53,377 nucleotides of DNA, from NCBI GenBank assembly GCA_030849075.1, contig JASAOO010003394.1, positions 1 to 53,377 on the forward strand. Reading direction: 5' to 3'. The DNA comes from Zelonia costaricensis. Lineage: Eukaryota > Euglenozoa > Kinetoplastea > Trypanosomatida > Trypanosomatidae. This document shows positions 1 through 9,541 of the stretch, piece by piece (within the stretch, counting starts at the first letter, position 1; the number at the start of each line of letters is the position of its first letter). Made by a program: the position numbers and the translations under genes. The notes below the pieces were generated by a model, which had not been told where the DNA came from, searched no databases, and saw only the letters and a list, made by a program, of their open reading frames with translations.

Positions 1-183
1 TGTGAGACACGTCAAACAGGCAAACAACCGGTGAACGTGGGCATGAGGAAGGGAGGCGAGGGGGCTGGGGCAGTAATGGAAGGAGCCACGGTTGCTTCTG
101 CTTCGCCAGCCTTCGCCGCGGTTCGCCTTCTTCGGCGTGCTGTCAACGCACACACACTCACACACACACATTCACACACATGG
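1..183 (-). other. 3' flank of the alpha/beta hydrolase gene
   Basis: This short stretch follows the stop codon of the hydrolase gene in the direction of transcription and is presumably its 3' untranslated region. It contains a CA-rich microsatellite at about 150-180 directly after the stop. No coding signal was seen. Confidence 0.6.
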
Positions 184-1527
184 TCACGGGGTGCAGTACT
201 TCTCGTAGAGCCGCTCCACAAAAGCCACGTAGGCATCTTGATCCTCCTTGTTGCTGACAGCCATGGCGGGGTGCCGGCTGTGCTGCAGCACCAGCACCTC
301 CACGGCGGGTATCACGTGCGGGACGAGCTCACGACGCACGCGGTCAATGAGGGCTTGCGTGCACTCCGCCGGAACGCGGCGGTCCTTGGTGGACATCACA
401 AACGCCACAGGACACCGCAGATGTACTGCACGGGGATCAAAGTCGTACGCAAGCCGCTCCTCGCGGGTGCCGCGCCAATCGCTGAACGAGCGCGCGAACC
501 AGCGCATCAGCCGCGGCGTCCAGCAGGAGGCGTCGATCACGTGCTCCATCGTGTCAAACGGGGCCTCCACGAGCACCAGCGAGACGTGCTGCGCCTCCGC
601 TTCGGGGAGCTTCATGGCCGAGTAGAAGCACGTCGTCGCACCGCGGCTGACACCAAAGAGAACGAGGTGCTTCCTTCTCCCCTCGCTTGTCCGCCCGCCG
701 GCCGCCGCGTCGTCGCAGTCGTCCGCGGCGGGTTCACCTTGGCCGTCTGCGCTGCGTGTGATGTGGTGCACGGCGCGGCGCACCTCGCGGGTGAAGGCGG
801 CTTGGTCGCGCAGGCCCGCCGTGTTCGTCCGGCCGGGCTCCGAGTAGCACCACTGGAAGGGTCGCACGCTGAACCACCAACACGTCATCAACTCCTTCAG
901 CGTCAGGGCCCAGTGAAGGGGGTTGAGGGTGCGATACCAGCCGTGGTGCCGCATCTCGGCCACCTCTGGGGAGGGCAGCACGCCGTGGATGAGCCGCGGG
1001 GCAATGCGGCAGGTGGCCCTGTACAGCACCGGCGGGTCCGTCAGGCCAAGGTCGGCCGCCTGCACGCTGGCCAGTGGGGACGGTGCTGCCGCCGCTGAGC
1101 ACGCAGCAGCAGATGTCGGCAGCGTAGGTGAAGCCGTGGTCGGCTGCCCACGTCTGGAGATGCCGTGTCCGCTCAGCACCGTCGCGGTCGCCTCCCCGGC
1201 GTCGGCTACCGTGCAGCTCCCGTCGTCGTCCTCTTCGCTGTCGGCGGGGCCGTGCCGCCACCCCAGCACGACGCGCCTCCAGATCCGCCACGCCCGCCGG
1301 AGCCGCGTGCCCAGCGGCATCCCGGTAAATCGGTTCTTCCCGGCATCGGCAAGATGCAGCGGGTCAGTTGGGTCTACGTCGCTCCAGTTGTGCAGCACCA
1401 CGAGCGGGTCGCCGCCGGTGTAGCGGGAAAGCTGTGAGCGACACGAAGTGATGCCGGGCATGACCACCGTCACGATGTTATCGCGCCGCGGCGGGTTGTT
1501 CTCATACGGCACATTGCGAGGGAGCAT
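184..1527 (-). CDS. alpha/beta hydrolase fold protein
   Basis: A 447-residue protein, probably a serine hydrolase of unknown substrate. The nucleophile-elbow motif GVSRG places the candidate catalytic Ser at 294. It follows a hydrophobic beta strand (HLVLF) and leads into a helix, as in the alpha/beta hydrolase fold. STKDRRVP (Asp382) fits the acid position, and QHSRHP (His416 or His419) fits the catalytic His near the C-terminus. The N-terminal part (residues 18-50) looks like the first strands of the fold. Residues about 93-160 are a low-complexity, acidic then Ala/Ser/Thr-rich insertion. The frame stays open upstream to a TTG at 1563, but the first ATG is at 1527 and lies about 36 nt after a good splice acceptor, so I chose that start. 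No signal peptide or clear membrane span was seen. Lipase, thioesterase or peptidase activity cannot be told apart from sequence alone. Confidence 0.75.
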   Translation of the reverse strand: MLPRNVPYENNPPRRDNIVTVVMPGITSCRSQLSRYTGGDPLVVLHNWSDVDPTDPLHLADAGKNRFTGMPLGTRLRRAWRIWRRVVLGWRHGPADSEEDDDGSCTVADAGEATATVLSGHGISRRGQPTTASPTLPTSAAACSAAAAPSPLASVQAADLGLTDPPVLYRATCRIAPRLIHGVLPSPEVAEMRHHGWYRTLNPLHWALTLKELMTCWWFSVRPFQWCYSEPGRTNTAGLRDQAAFTREVRRAVHHITRSADGQGEPAADDCDDAAAGGRTSEGRRKHLVLFGVSRGATTCFYSAMKLPEAEAQHVSLVLVEAPFDTMEHVIDASCWTPRLMRWFARSFSDWRGTREERLAYDFDPRAVHLRCPVAFVMSTKDRRVPAECTQALIDRVRRELVPHVIPAVEVLVLQHSRHPAMAVSNKEDQDAYVAFVERLYEKYCTP

Positions 1528-2722
1528 GATGACGCACACAACAGCGTTAACAGAAAGGTGCAACTACCCGAGAAAAAAGAGGCGAAGGGAGTACGCTGGA
1601 TCGAATGTGTGTGTGTGTGTGCGTCCGCGTACCGTTGTTGACGAAAGTAAAGGGTAGTGTGGTGCCAGGCAAGTGAAGAGGAGCAGAGCTCTGCACGCGG
1701 GGGCGAGGGAGTGTGACGGCGGCGAGGCGCAGATGCTCCTTCAGAGCCGAACCAGGCAGAGCACGAAGGAGCTCAGACACTCGCCGAAAGAGGTTCGAAG
1801 TGACCGTGCACGTGAATTTGCGAAGGCATGACACCGCTTCTGTGTACGTGCCTGGGCGACGCGGCGAGGGAGGCGGGGGAGCCAAGTCGGGCGAGAGCGC
1901 CGCACAGGTCCTTTGCGTGTTATCTTTTTTTTTTACGCAATCGCGGTTCTGGAGGCTCTCACATAGCGGCCGCGGAATGGCGGTGGACGAAGACACTCTG
2001 CGGAAGCGCAAAAAGCGAAAGCACAACGTGCGCTGCATCGCCACGCGAAGCTGCTGTTGTGCCGCTGCTTCAGCAGTGAGGCGACATGCACGCACTCTCT
2101 CCCCTGTTTGTCCGAGCGTGATGCCGCATGCACGCAGGCAGCGCACAGACTGGGAAAGGGGGAGAAAGAAAGAGAGAATTAGAAAGGACGATAACCGCGC
2201 ACTCACGCACCAAGCGTGTACTCCCTATCACAGGCAAGCCCTTGTCACCTTCTCGCCCATCTCTTGTTCTCCGCGCCTTGCTTCATCCGTTGGACCTCCG
2301 CCACACACACACACACACACAGACACCGACTGACGCATCGCCTAGCGGCGCCTCTTCATCTTCTTCCCGCGCTTCCAACGCTTGCTCCCCCGCCCCGTCT
2401 CACCGTATGGGAGGGGGGCGGGGGAAGCCGAAAGGAAGGAGACGACGGAGTGCGTCGGCCCCCTTCCACGAGGGAGGGCCGCACCGCACCCACCAAACGC
2501 GACACCGACCACCGGCGCCTACTCGCTTCCTCCAAAAAAAAAAAAAACCAAGTGCACCCTCGCACGTTTTTCCGACACAAACGCACACGCGCACCCACAC
2601 GCCGATGCCAAAACCGAGCCCACTCAAGTCCAACGCAGCGCCCCCCCCCCACCACATGTCACCGCATACACCCGCACACACACACACACACAAAGACCTA
2701 CAGGCGCCCCTCAAAGCTCCGG
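1528..2722 (-). other. intergenic: pinin-like 3' UTR and hydrolase 5' region
   Basis: About 1.2 kb without a gene. It holds CA/TG microsatellites at about 1606-1621, 2302-2320 and 2674-2692, an A-run at about 2534-2546 and a C-run at 2641-2650. Open frames here are low-complexity (His/Thr or Ser/Pro) and show no protein-like composition. Confidence 0.6.
1564..1592 (-). promoter_or_regulatory. candidate spliced-leader acceptor of the hydrolase gene
   Basis: Read on the minus strand, a pyrimidine tract (CGCCTCTTTTTTCTC) ends in GGGTAG, with the AG at 1565-1564. It is the last strong acceptor before the ATG at 1527 and gives a leader of about 36 nt. It also rules out the in-frame TTG at 1563 as a likely start. 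Confidence 0.55.
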
Positions 2723-4105
2723 CTAAGCGTCCTCGAAGTCGTCCAGGGCCGTCAGCGCCGTCTTGATCTGCTCGCGGTCATGGCGATCTGCGGCGGCGGC
2801 GTCGATGCCAGCGAGGGCCCCGAGGTCGATTATGTCGTCCTCGTCATCGTCGGACGAGATGTTCATCATCTGCTGCGCCGTCTTGCCGGTGAGGCTGCCG
2901 CGGCCGCCGACACCACCCGGCATGTGCGCCCCGCCTGCCGACGGCAGCGCCTCCGTGCCGCCCTCGGCTCCCGTGACGCCGATGATGTCCATGAGCTGGT
3001 CCACCCGTTTCGCCTTGGCCAGCTGCTGGGCCTGCTCCACCTCGTACAGCACCGGGTCCATGCGGGCGCGGTAGGCGAGGTACTCGTCGATGACCTCCTC
3101 GACGTGCGCACGCACGCGGTCCTCGACATCAGCGGTGTACTGGGCGGGCCTGAAGGGCACCATGAACGCCACGCCATTCGCGGCCGCGATCTTCTCTCGC
3201 GGCTCCGCCCCCGCGCCGTCCTCCTCTGCCTGCGTGACCGTCCCGTTGGGGGCAGCGCGACCGCTGCTGTCCGCCTGCGCGTGCTCTGCATCGTGCAGAA
3301 GCGGCTCCAGGCTGCCCTGCGCGAGCATCGAGAAGCGGGCCGGGTACGCCGCCTCCAGCCGCCACATGTCCTCCAGCAACGTGAGCAGCGGCCTTGCACT
3401 GGCTGCCGCCGCCTCGCCGACGGCGACGGCGCGTGTGTACTTGCGCTCTAGCGGCCCGAGCAGCGCCTCCTGCGCCGCGAGGTCCTCGCCGACGAGGTGC
3501 ATGCGCGACTCCCGGGCAATGCGCTCGCGCTGGCGGGCGAGCTGCTCCGCCTTCTCGTCGGCCTGCTCCGTCCGGGCTGTCTGCAGCACGCGCTGCATCC
3601 CGCTGAAGACGGAGGAGCGGAGCAGCAGCCCGCCCGGGCGCCGCTTCGGTCCCGGCGCGCTCTCCTTCGTCGCCGACGCCGCAGGCGCCGTGGGGGCGCT
3701 GGTGTTCGTGGCGGTAGGGGCGGCAGCAGGGCCGTTGGACGGAGCGGCGGCGCCGGCTGTCGTTGCAGTGGGCACCGCTCCCGCGGTGGAGGCGCCGGCC
3801 TTGTCGACGCTCTCGTTGAGGCCCGCCTGGAGCTCCGCCACCTCGCGCCGGAGTCGCTTGACGAGGCGCAGGAGAGCGAGGTAGCCGCTTTCCACGATGG
3901 CGACCTGACTGCGCACTGCCTCGTACTCGCGCACCTGCTGTGCGACGTGGTGGTGGAAGGCGCGACGCTGTGGCTCTGTGAGGGGGACGGGGAAGTCGCT
4001 CAGCAGCCGCAGCGTCTCCTGCGGGGCGTCGTCCATCAGCCCCTCCTCGTCCGCGTCCGAGTGCGGCACGGCATCGTCGTAGAAGGCCAGGTCAGCGCGC
4101 TCCAT
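2723..4105 (-). CDS. pinin/SDK/MemA-like protein (candidate)
   Basis: A 460-residue acidic, helical protein. Residues 49-101 are predicted coiled coil. Residues 105-150 are an Ala/Thr/Pro linker. Residues 155-225 start with RRPGGLL, continue through VFSGMQRVLQ and run into a highly charged helix. This resembles the pinin/SDK/MemA core, where an aromatic residue, a Leu-Gln pair and a charged helix occur at the same spacing. Residues 311-350 (FMVPFRP followed by a helix) resemble the later part of that domain, after an inserted acidic linker. The C-terminus carries an acidic patch (SSDDDEDD, about 417-424). In animals pinin is a nuclear protein tied to splicing and the exon-junction periphery; whether that role holds here is inference. 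If the match is wrong, it is a conserved hypothetical coiled-coil protein. The ATG at 4105 is the only sensible start; its splice acceptor is not obvious. Confidence 0.45.
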   Translation of the reverse strand: MERADLAFYDDAVPHSDADEEGLMDDAPQETLRLLSDFPVPLTEPQRRAFHHHVAQQVREYEAVRSQVAIVESGYLALLRLVKRLRREVAELQAGLNESVDKAGASTAGAVPTATTAGAAAPSNGPAAAPTATNTSAPTAPAASATKESAPGPKRRPGGLLLRSSVFSGMQRVLQTARTEQADEKAEQLARQRERIARESRMHLVGEDLAAQEALLGPLERKYTRAVAVGEAAAASARPLLTLLEDMWRLEAAYPARFSMLAQGSLEPLLHDAEHAQADSSGRAAPNGTVTQAEEDGAGAEPREKIAAANGVAFMVPFRPAQYTADVEDRVRAHVEEVIDEYLAYRARMDPVLYEVEQAQQLAKAKRVDQLMDIIGVTGAEGGTEALPSAGGAHMPGGVGGRGSLTGKTAQQMMNISSDDDEDDIIDLGALAGIDAAAADRHDREQIKTALTALDDFEDA

Positions 4106-7100
4106 CGCTTCGCTTCGCTTGTGTGTGTGTGTGTGTGCTGTTGTGTGTGTTCACCCTATTCCAGCGACGCGTTGGGTGTTGTGTGGGACCTTGTATGCTT
4201 GCGCCTTTGACCGAGCCGGATAAAAAACAAAAGAAAGAAGATACTGCGAGCGCTGTAAACGTGCGCGGGAGTGAGGAGGGCAAGACAAGGCAGTCCGTCT
4301 GAGGTTTCGTTTTGGCAGCAGCCAACGCCGGCACAGCTGACGCAGGCGAGTGTGCTGGTGTACGTGAGCTGGCGCGCGGGCGTTTGCGAGCAACCAAGGC
4401 GCGGTGTCGGTGGTTTCGTTTGTGCTCGTGTTGACTAGGGTGTTGTGATGAACGGATAGGGGAAAAGGAGGGAGTTGTGAGATATGTGACGTGATCTGCA
4501 GCGTGCGTGTGCGCGTGTGTATGTGGGCGGGGGAGGAGGGAGGGGCGACGGCGGTGATAGAGAAAGGGAACGGGGTGGTGGGTAAGGCGAAGACGAAATG
4601 AGGGCCGGAGGGCCGAGGTGAGGGGTGAGGGACGAGGAGGGGGAGGGGGGGGGTCGCCCCGCATGACCGATACCGGAAAAACGCCCGCATGTCAGCCAGC
4701 GCCACCAAGGACAGCAGTCGGTGCTGGGCAGCGCGCGTCAAGCCCTTCACAGCGAAATGACCGGCGCCTTGGCGTGCCCTTGTACTCCACTACAAGAGAG
4801 AAGGGAAAGACAACTGTCTGTGCGGCAAAGCAGGAATTCACACGGCGGCAGGGCTGGTCACGTCACGGGTCGGGGGAAAGCGTTCGCACGCAGCATCAAG
4901 GAGGCTCGATACCACAGCGCAGGACGCACGGGGAATAGTTCGCCGCAGCCGCCGCGAGACGTACCGCCCTCCTTGTGTGCGTTGGTGCTTCTTTGCGTAT
5001 TTTGTTGTGTTTGCTGCGCCGAATCCCCGCTGCCGATCGCCTCATGTTTGACTCCTGCCCCCGCCCCCTTCTTCCCGTCTTGCCGCGCTGCGCGCTCGTG
5101 TTTGCGTGTGTGTCAAATTGCTCTTCTTTGTGTGTGCGTCTTCGTCGCATTTGTATTCGCCTTCGCGCAACCACCCCGCTGCTCTCTTCTTCCTCGTCTG
5201 CTAGATTTTTGTTTTTGTTTGTGCCGGGGGGCTAACGTGACTGCGTGGCCGCGAGTTGGCGGCAAAGGTGCGGGCAACGGAAACGGATGTGGACGTAGAG
5301 GGGGCAGCCGATGTTGAAGGGGAACACGTCAAGTTACGCGTGCGCACGCGCACAGGCACACACACGCGCGCGCGTAGCACAAGCAACCACGTCCGAGAGA
5401 GGGGAAGAGGAAGAGGAAGAGGGGGGAAGAGGGGAAAAACAACAGTACAGAAGAACAGGGAAGTAACCACACAGAAGAGGCCAAAAAGAAAACGAAAAAA
5501 TGGCGATCCGACACCCGTCCAACCGCGCACCAACACGGACCACATACACGCATTCCTCTAGTCAACAAAACACAAACTCGCACACGCACATGCCTCAACG
5601 CCGATACACGCACGTCGGAGCAGCCACGGGCACGGGTTCCTCGCCACCGCGCAGCGTTCGCCCGTCACAGACTCATGGTTGCCTTCTATCACCAGATGCA
5701 CCCCACGACACACACGACGACAGCACACCACATCACGCAACCGCCATCCTCCCCGTGCCGAGGAGAAGCACGCGAGCACCGCTCTCTTCTCCTGCTGAGT
5801 CAAAGGGGAGAGTGGAGGAACTGCAAGAAGAGCCCAAAAGAGGGTCGAGGGTTGCCGCTAGTGCCGATGACAGTGAGGAGGGCGGGCGGGAAAGGAAAAG
5901 AACAGGTGAGGGAGCTGACACAGAATCAAGCAGCCTTCCATCACACCGCTCCTTGGAACACACCCGCACTCCACGCCTGTACAGAGGCCTCTGTCGCCCT
6001 TCGAATGTCACAATGAAAACGCGGTGGTTGCCGTTCTCTCCCGGCCGGGCACCACCACTACATGTCGGTGCCTCCCTCGCACTTTTCTGCTCCCTCTGCG
6101 CGCACGTGCATGCACACACACACTCGCACACGCCATCCGACCCGGAGAGAGAGAGAGAGCGCGGAGTGAGCACAGGTGCGAGGGGTAGCACGACGAGGAA
6201 AACAGGGAGGGAGAGCGCGCCGCGTGGGCCGGGGGAGGGGGGGGGGGCGGAAGTGGAAAGGCGGGGTCACCGCATGAGTCGATGCGAACGCGCTTGAGAC
6301 AGAGGCGGAGAAAAAGACACACGGAGAGACACGAGAGAGCACAAAAGACGTGCCTAAAGCGCGGAGACCGGTGCCGGAGACGACAACTTCGCGAAGCGCG
6401 CAGGAGAGCACCACACCGGCACGAGCTCTTTTTCTTTTGTTTTTCGTGCTTGCCTCACCTCAAAGCGAGAACGTTTCGTTTGTGGGGCTGACTTGTGGAC
6501 CGTCCCTTTGGCTTGACGACGCGAACGCAGTGACACCATCACACCTCTCCTGCTTCTCCACCCCTGTCGCCCTTCGCGTCGCTTCCAAATTCACGACGCC
6601 AACACAGACGGAGCGGCGGCGGGGGTGGGGGGGTGGGCGAAACATCGGGCAGCGTCACGCCTCTCTTGCAGACACGCAACAGCTACGCGCACACAGACAA
6701 GAAAGAAAGAAATAAATAAAAGAAACATAAATAGAGAGGCAGGACGCGTGAAGAGAACACACTCCCGCAAAAAAAAAAAAACGAGTCATCAGCCCGCGAC
6801 CACATTTCACATTGGGGGGAGAGGGCCGCAAACACCTGCCAAAAGGAAAGGAGAAAGGAAAATGCGGGGCTACTGATGATGATGATGGTGGTGGTGGTGG
6901 TGGGAGAGGACAACGACAACAAAAACAGATCAAGAAAACACAATGATGAACGGAGGAGAAAGAAACAAGCGTCTAGTACATGCCGACATTCACTCGCATA
7001 TAGAAGGGTAGAAGCGCCAGAGGTACACAACTCCTAGACAACCACACAAACACGCAACGACAAATACAAGCACAGATACTCACGCACGAATGGCAACTCA

Positions 7101-8327
7101 AATGGTCCCACATGGCAGACTGACGGTGGTGCAAGGGCGGTCAGGATGCACGACGCCCACCGAGAATTACGAGTGGACGCCCCTGTCCGTAACCCATGTA
7201 CAGTCGAAGATGAGCGACAGAGACACATACACGCACACACACACACTCACAGAGAAAGCGGCTTCTCAAGCGGCGCTGGCAGGGTGCCAGCAGACGCCGC
7301 GACACACCCAAAACGAAGGAGCGGTACAGAAAGGGGAGGGAGAGTAAAACACACAAACAAAGGGAGGCAAACAAAAACACAAGCGACAACCCAAACCGCA
7401 TTCGTCAGCGCGTGCGTGTGCGAGGGGGGAGGGGGGGGGGAAGGCAGGAGACACCATGGGAGACGACGCGAGAAAAAAAGGGAGCGAGGGAGGGGCGGCA
7501 GGCGTGTCTCTCCGTCGTCTCTCCCACCCAGCTGCGCACACGCACGCGTCGCGGCAAAAACAAAACCAGAAAAAAAACACAACGCAAAACGAGGGGAGAC
7601 AACACCAAACAACGCGACCACGGCGCCGCGTCGGTACGCGTGTACCCGCCTTCCACGAGACCGCGCGCGCGTGAGAGCGACGAGAAGGGGTGGAGGGGAC
7701 GAGGAATGTGCGAGGCGGAACTCTGACCACCGGGCGTCCTCGCAACCCACGAAAAAAGAACAAGGTGGAAGAAGAAGACAGCTCTTTCGGAGTCTCGTGC
7801 AACTGCTTTCACCTGCATGGATGCACGCCGATCACATCTCGAACCAGGCTCGCGTGGCACTCATTTGGTTTCCTTTCTCGCTCCTCCGCCTAGGCGCCCT
7901 GTCAGTCGTGTGCGCTTTGCCCCGCCCTTCGCCTCCGCCACCCAGCCTTGTTGCTACTCGGGCGCTGTGCGAGACTCGTCGCCAGCCTACTCCGCTTTTT
8001 TTTCATCTTTTCGACGTTGTCGTGCAGAGGGGTGGGCTGGGAGCGTGAGAGTGGGGAGCTGCGTCAACTGCCCTCCACAAACACCTGCGCACGACACCTG
8101 CCGCTTGTGCAGGGCTCCGCCGACACTGGGGAGCTGTCGCACTTCGCCCGTACCTCTGCTCCTTGAGGGGAAACACTCCACGCGCCTTCCCCAGCTCCTT
8201 GGTTCTCTACGGAGTGCCGTCGCCTCACGCCAGCAAAGCCTTGCGGGCACACGCACACGCACGCGCGGCTCTTTTCATTTTCTCCTCGAGGCGCTACCAC
8301 ACGCCGTCGAGTCGTGCGACGCACAAC
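4106..8327 (-). other. intergenic: 3' UTR of the OCRE-like gene, 5' region of the pinin-like gene
   Basis: A 4.2-kb stretch with no supportable gene. Much of the plus strand is purine-rich with G-runs (about 4630-4653, 6235-6247, 7425-7440). A patch at about 4960-5204 is reversed and pyrimidine-rich on the plus strand, as is another at about 7850-8010. A TG microsatellite lies at 4121-4138 and a GAT/GGT triplet repeat at 6872-6902. Frames of up to 300 codons exist on both strands but read as His/Thr/Arg or Ser/Pro low complexity. Confidence 0.55.
6872..6902. repeat. triplet microsatellite (TGA)n-(TGG)n
   Basis: Consecutive TGATGATGATGA units pass into TGGTGGTGGTGG units. This is a simple-sequence tract in the long non-coding interval. 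Confidence 0.85.
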
Positions 8328-8831
8328 TTACGCGGCCTCCTCGTCCGTCGCGTCGTCGTGGTACCACTCGTCCTTCTCAGGGTCGTACCACATCTCGTTG
8401 GTGGGGTCGTAGAACTGGCAGCTAGGCGGGTGGTAGTAAAGGTTCTCGGTGGCGGAGTAGTAGTACGGCGTGCCCTCCGTCTTGACCCAGTTGCCCTTGG
8501 GCAGCACCACCGCATTCCCGTCGTCGTCGACGTCGCCGCCGGCGTCAGACCGCGGACCCTTGCCCGGAGCCGCAGTTGGCGCGACATCCGTGTTGGTGAT
8601 GTTCGCGTCCATCGGGTTCGTCGCACGACCCGCCGGGGCCTCGACGGAGCGGTTGCTGGGCGACTGGTTGGCCTGTTGCGGGGCCGCCGCCTTCTGGTTG
8701 CTTGGCGCCGCGTTCGCCGCTGCGGGCGGCTGTGCAGCCGCCGCGGCGTTCGCGTTGGCCTTGTCGTTCGCCGCCGCCTCCGGCTGCTTCGCCTGCTTGG
8801 CGTCCTGGCTCTTCGAACCGGAGCACCCCAT
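8328..8831 (-). CDS. predicted dually acylated small protein with C-terminal OCRE-like octamer repeat
   Basis: A 167-residue protein. The N-terminus MGCSGSK has Gly2, Cys3 and Ser6, the pattern for N-myristoylation plus palmitoylation, so membrane attachment is expected. Residues 10-100 are a disordered Ala/Gln/Asn/Pro linker. Residues 123-158 contain five units of exactly eight residues. Aromatic pairs fall at Y124/Y125, Y132/Y133, F140/Y141, W148/Y149 and W156/Y157, each followed by Ser, His or Asp (126, 134, 142, 150, 158). This period-8 aromatic pattern is the hallmark of the OCRE domain, known from splicing-associated proteins such as RBM5/RBM10 and AGGF1. A membrane-anchored OCRE would be unusual. 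The tail (DDATDEEAA) is acidic. The ATG at 8831 fixes the lipidation motif at the very start, which supports this start. Function is unknown; peptide binding by the aromatic repeat is inference. Confidence 0.85.
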   Translation of the reverse strand: MGCSGSKSQDAKQAKQPEAAANDKANANAAAAAQPPAAANAAPSNQKAAAPQQANQSPSNRSVEAPAGRATNPMDANITNTDVAPTAAPGKGPRSDAGGDVDDDGNAVVLPKGNWVKTEGTPYYYSATENLYYHPPSCQFYDPTNEMWYDPEKDEWYHDDATDEEAA

Positions 8832-9541
8832 TTTTGTTTGTGTATGTGTCTGTCCAAGGGAGGTGAGGATCGGGTAGGTCGAACACGATGAGGTTGTTGC
8901 TTGTGATTGTTTTTTCTTCTATTGCGATGTGTGTGTGTGTGTTTGTGCGAAGTGGCGGGCAGCTCGTGCTAACAGATCCTGTCTGTGCGTGCTGGCGAGG
9001 AGGGAGGGGGAAGCTGTGTGCGCGATCTGCGGGGAAATGAGTTCTGCCGTGGTGTGCAGGATGGGAGGTAAGGGGGGGGGGAGGAGGGTAACACGTGAAG
9101 ACGCGAAGCGGAGTAGGGCATGCTGGTGGAGCGGCACAGCGGTCGGTCGAGCGAGTTTTTTTTTTTTGAAAAGGGAAAACGGGGAGGCAGCCAAGCTGCT
9201 CTGCTTTCCACGATCGTACGTCCACCAAGGTGTTGATGTGACGCACTGCCTAGTGCATTCTCTGTTGTCTTCGTCAACGTCGCGCACAACTTCTGCGCCT
9301 TGCTTGGACCGCCACGGGCAGCAAAACAACAAAAAAAGAGAAAAGGCAAAACACAAGGCCCGCCCAGCACGTCAACCAGGACACGAGCGGAGGGGTGGGC
9401 GAGGTGAGGCAAGTGAGAAAACGGTGCAGTAAGCCACCTCGATGGCACCCCTGCAGCTTGAGGAGAGAGGTTGCTGCCACCCTCCCCCCTTTCCCCTCCC
9501 CCCACCAGCCGCCTCCACTACACCGAGCCGTTCGCGAGGCC
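8832..9541 (-). other. intergenic: RabGGTase alpha 3' UTR and OCRE-like 5' region
   Basis: About 0.7 kb. It holds a TG microsatellite near 8927-8942, a plus-strand T-run at about 9156-9167 and G/C runs at about 9069-9078 and 9480-9500. No coding signal was seen. Confidence 0.6.
8850..8872 (-). promoter_or_regulatory. candidate spliced-leader acceptor of the OCRE-like gene
   Basis: On the minus strand a pyrimidine-rich stretch (TCCTCACCTCCCTTGG) leads to ACAG, with the AG at 8851-8850. This leaves a leader of roughly 18 nt before the ATG at 8831. Another AG further upstream, near the TG microsatellite, is possible. Confidence 0.4.

Noticed and set aside
6781..6800. CTGATGA on the minus strand near 6792, considered as the C-box of a snoRNA
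   Set aside because: No D-box CTGA at a plausible distance, no terminal stem and no second unit nearby.
7146..8048. A 300-codon plus-strand frame in the gap next to the OCRE-like gene
   Set aside because: It is on the opposite strand to all genes and is rich in His/Thr/Arg repeats from microsatellites, with no domain.
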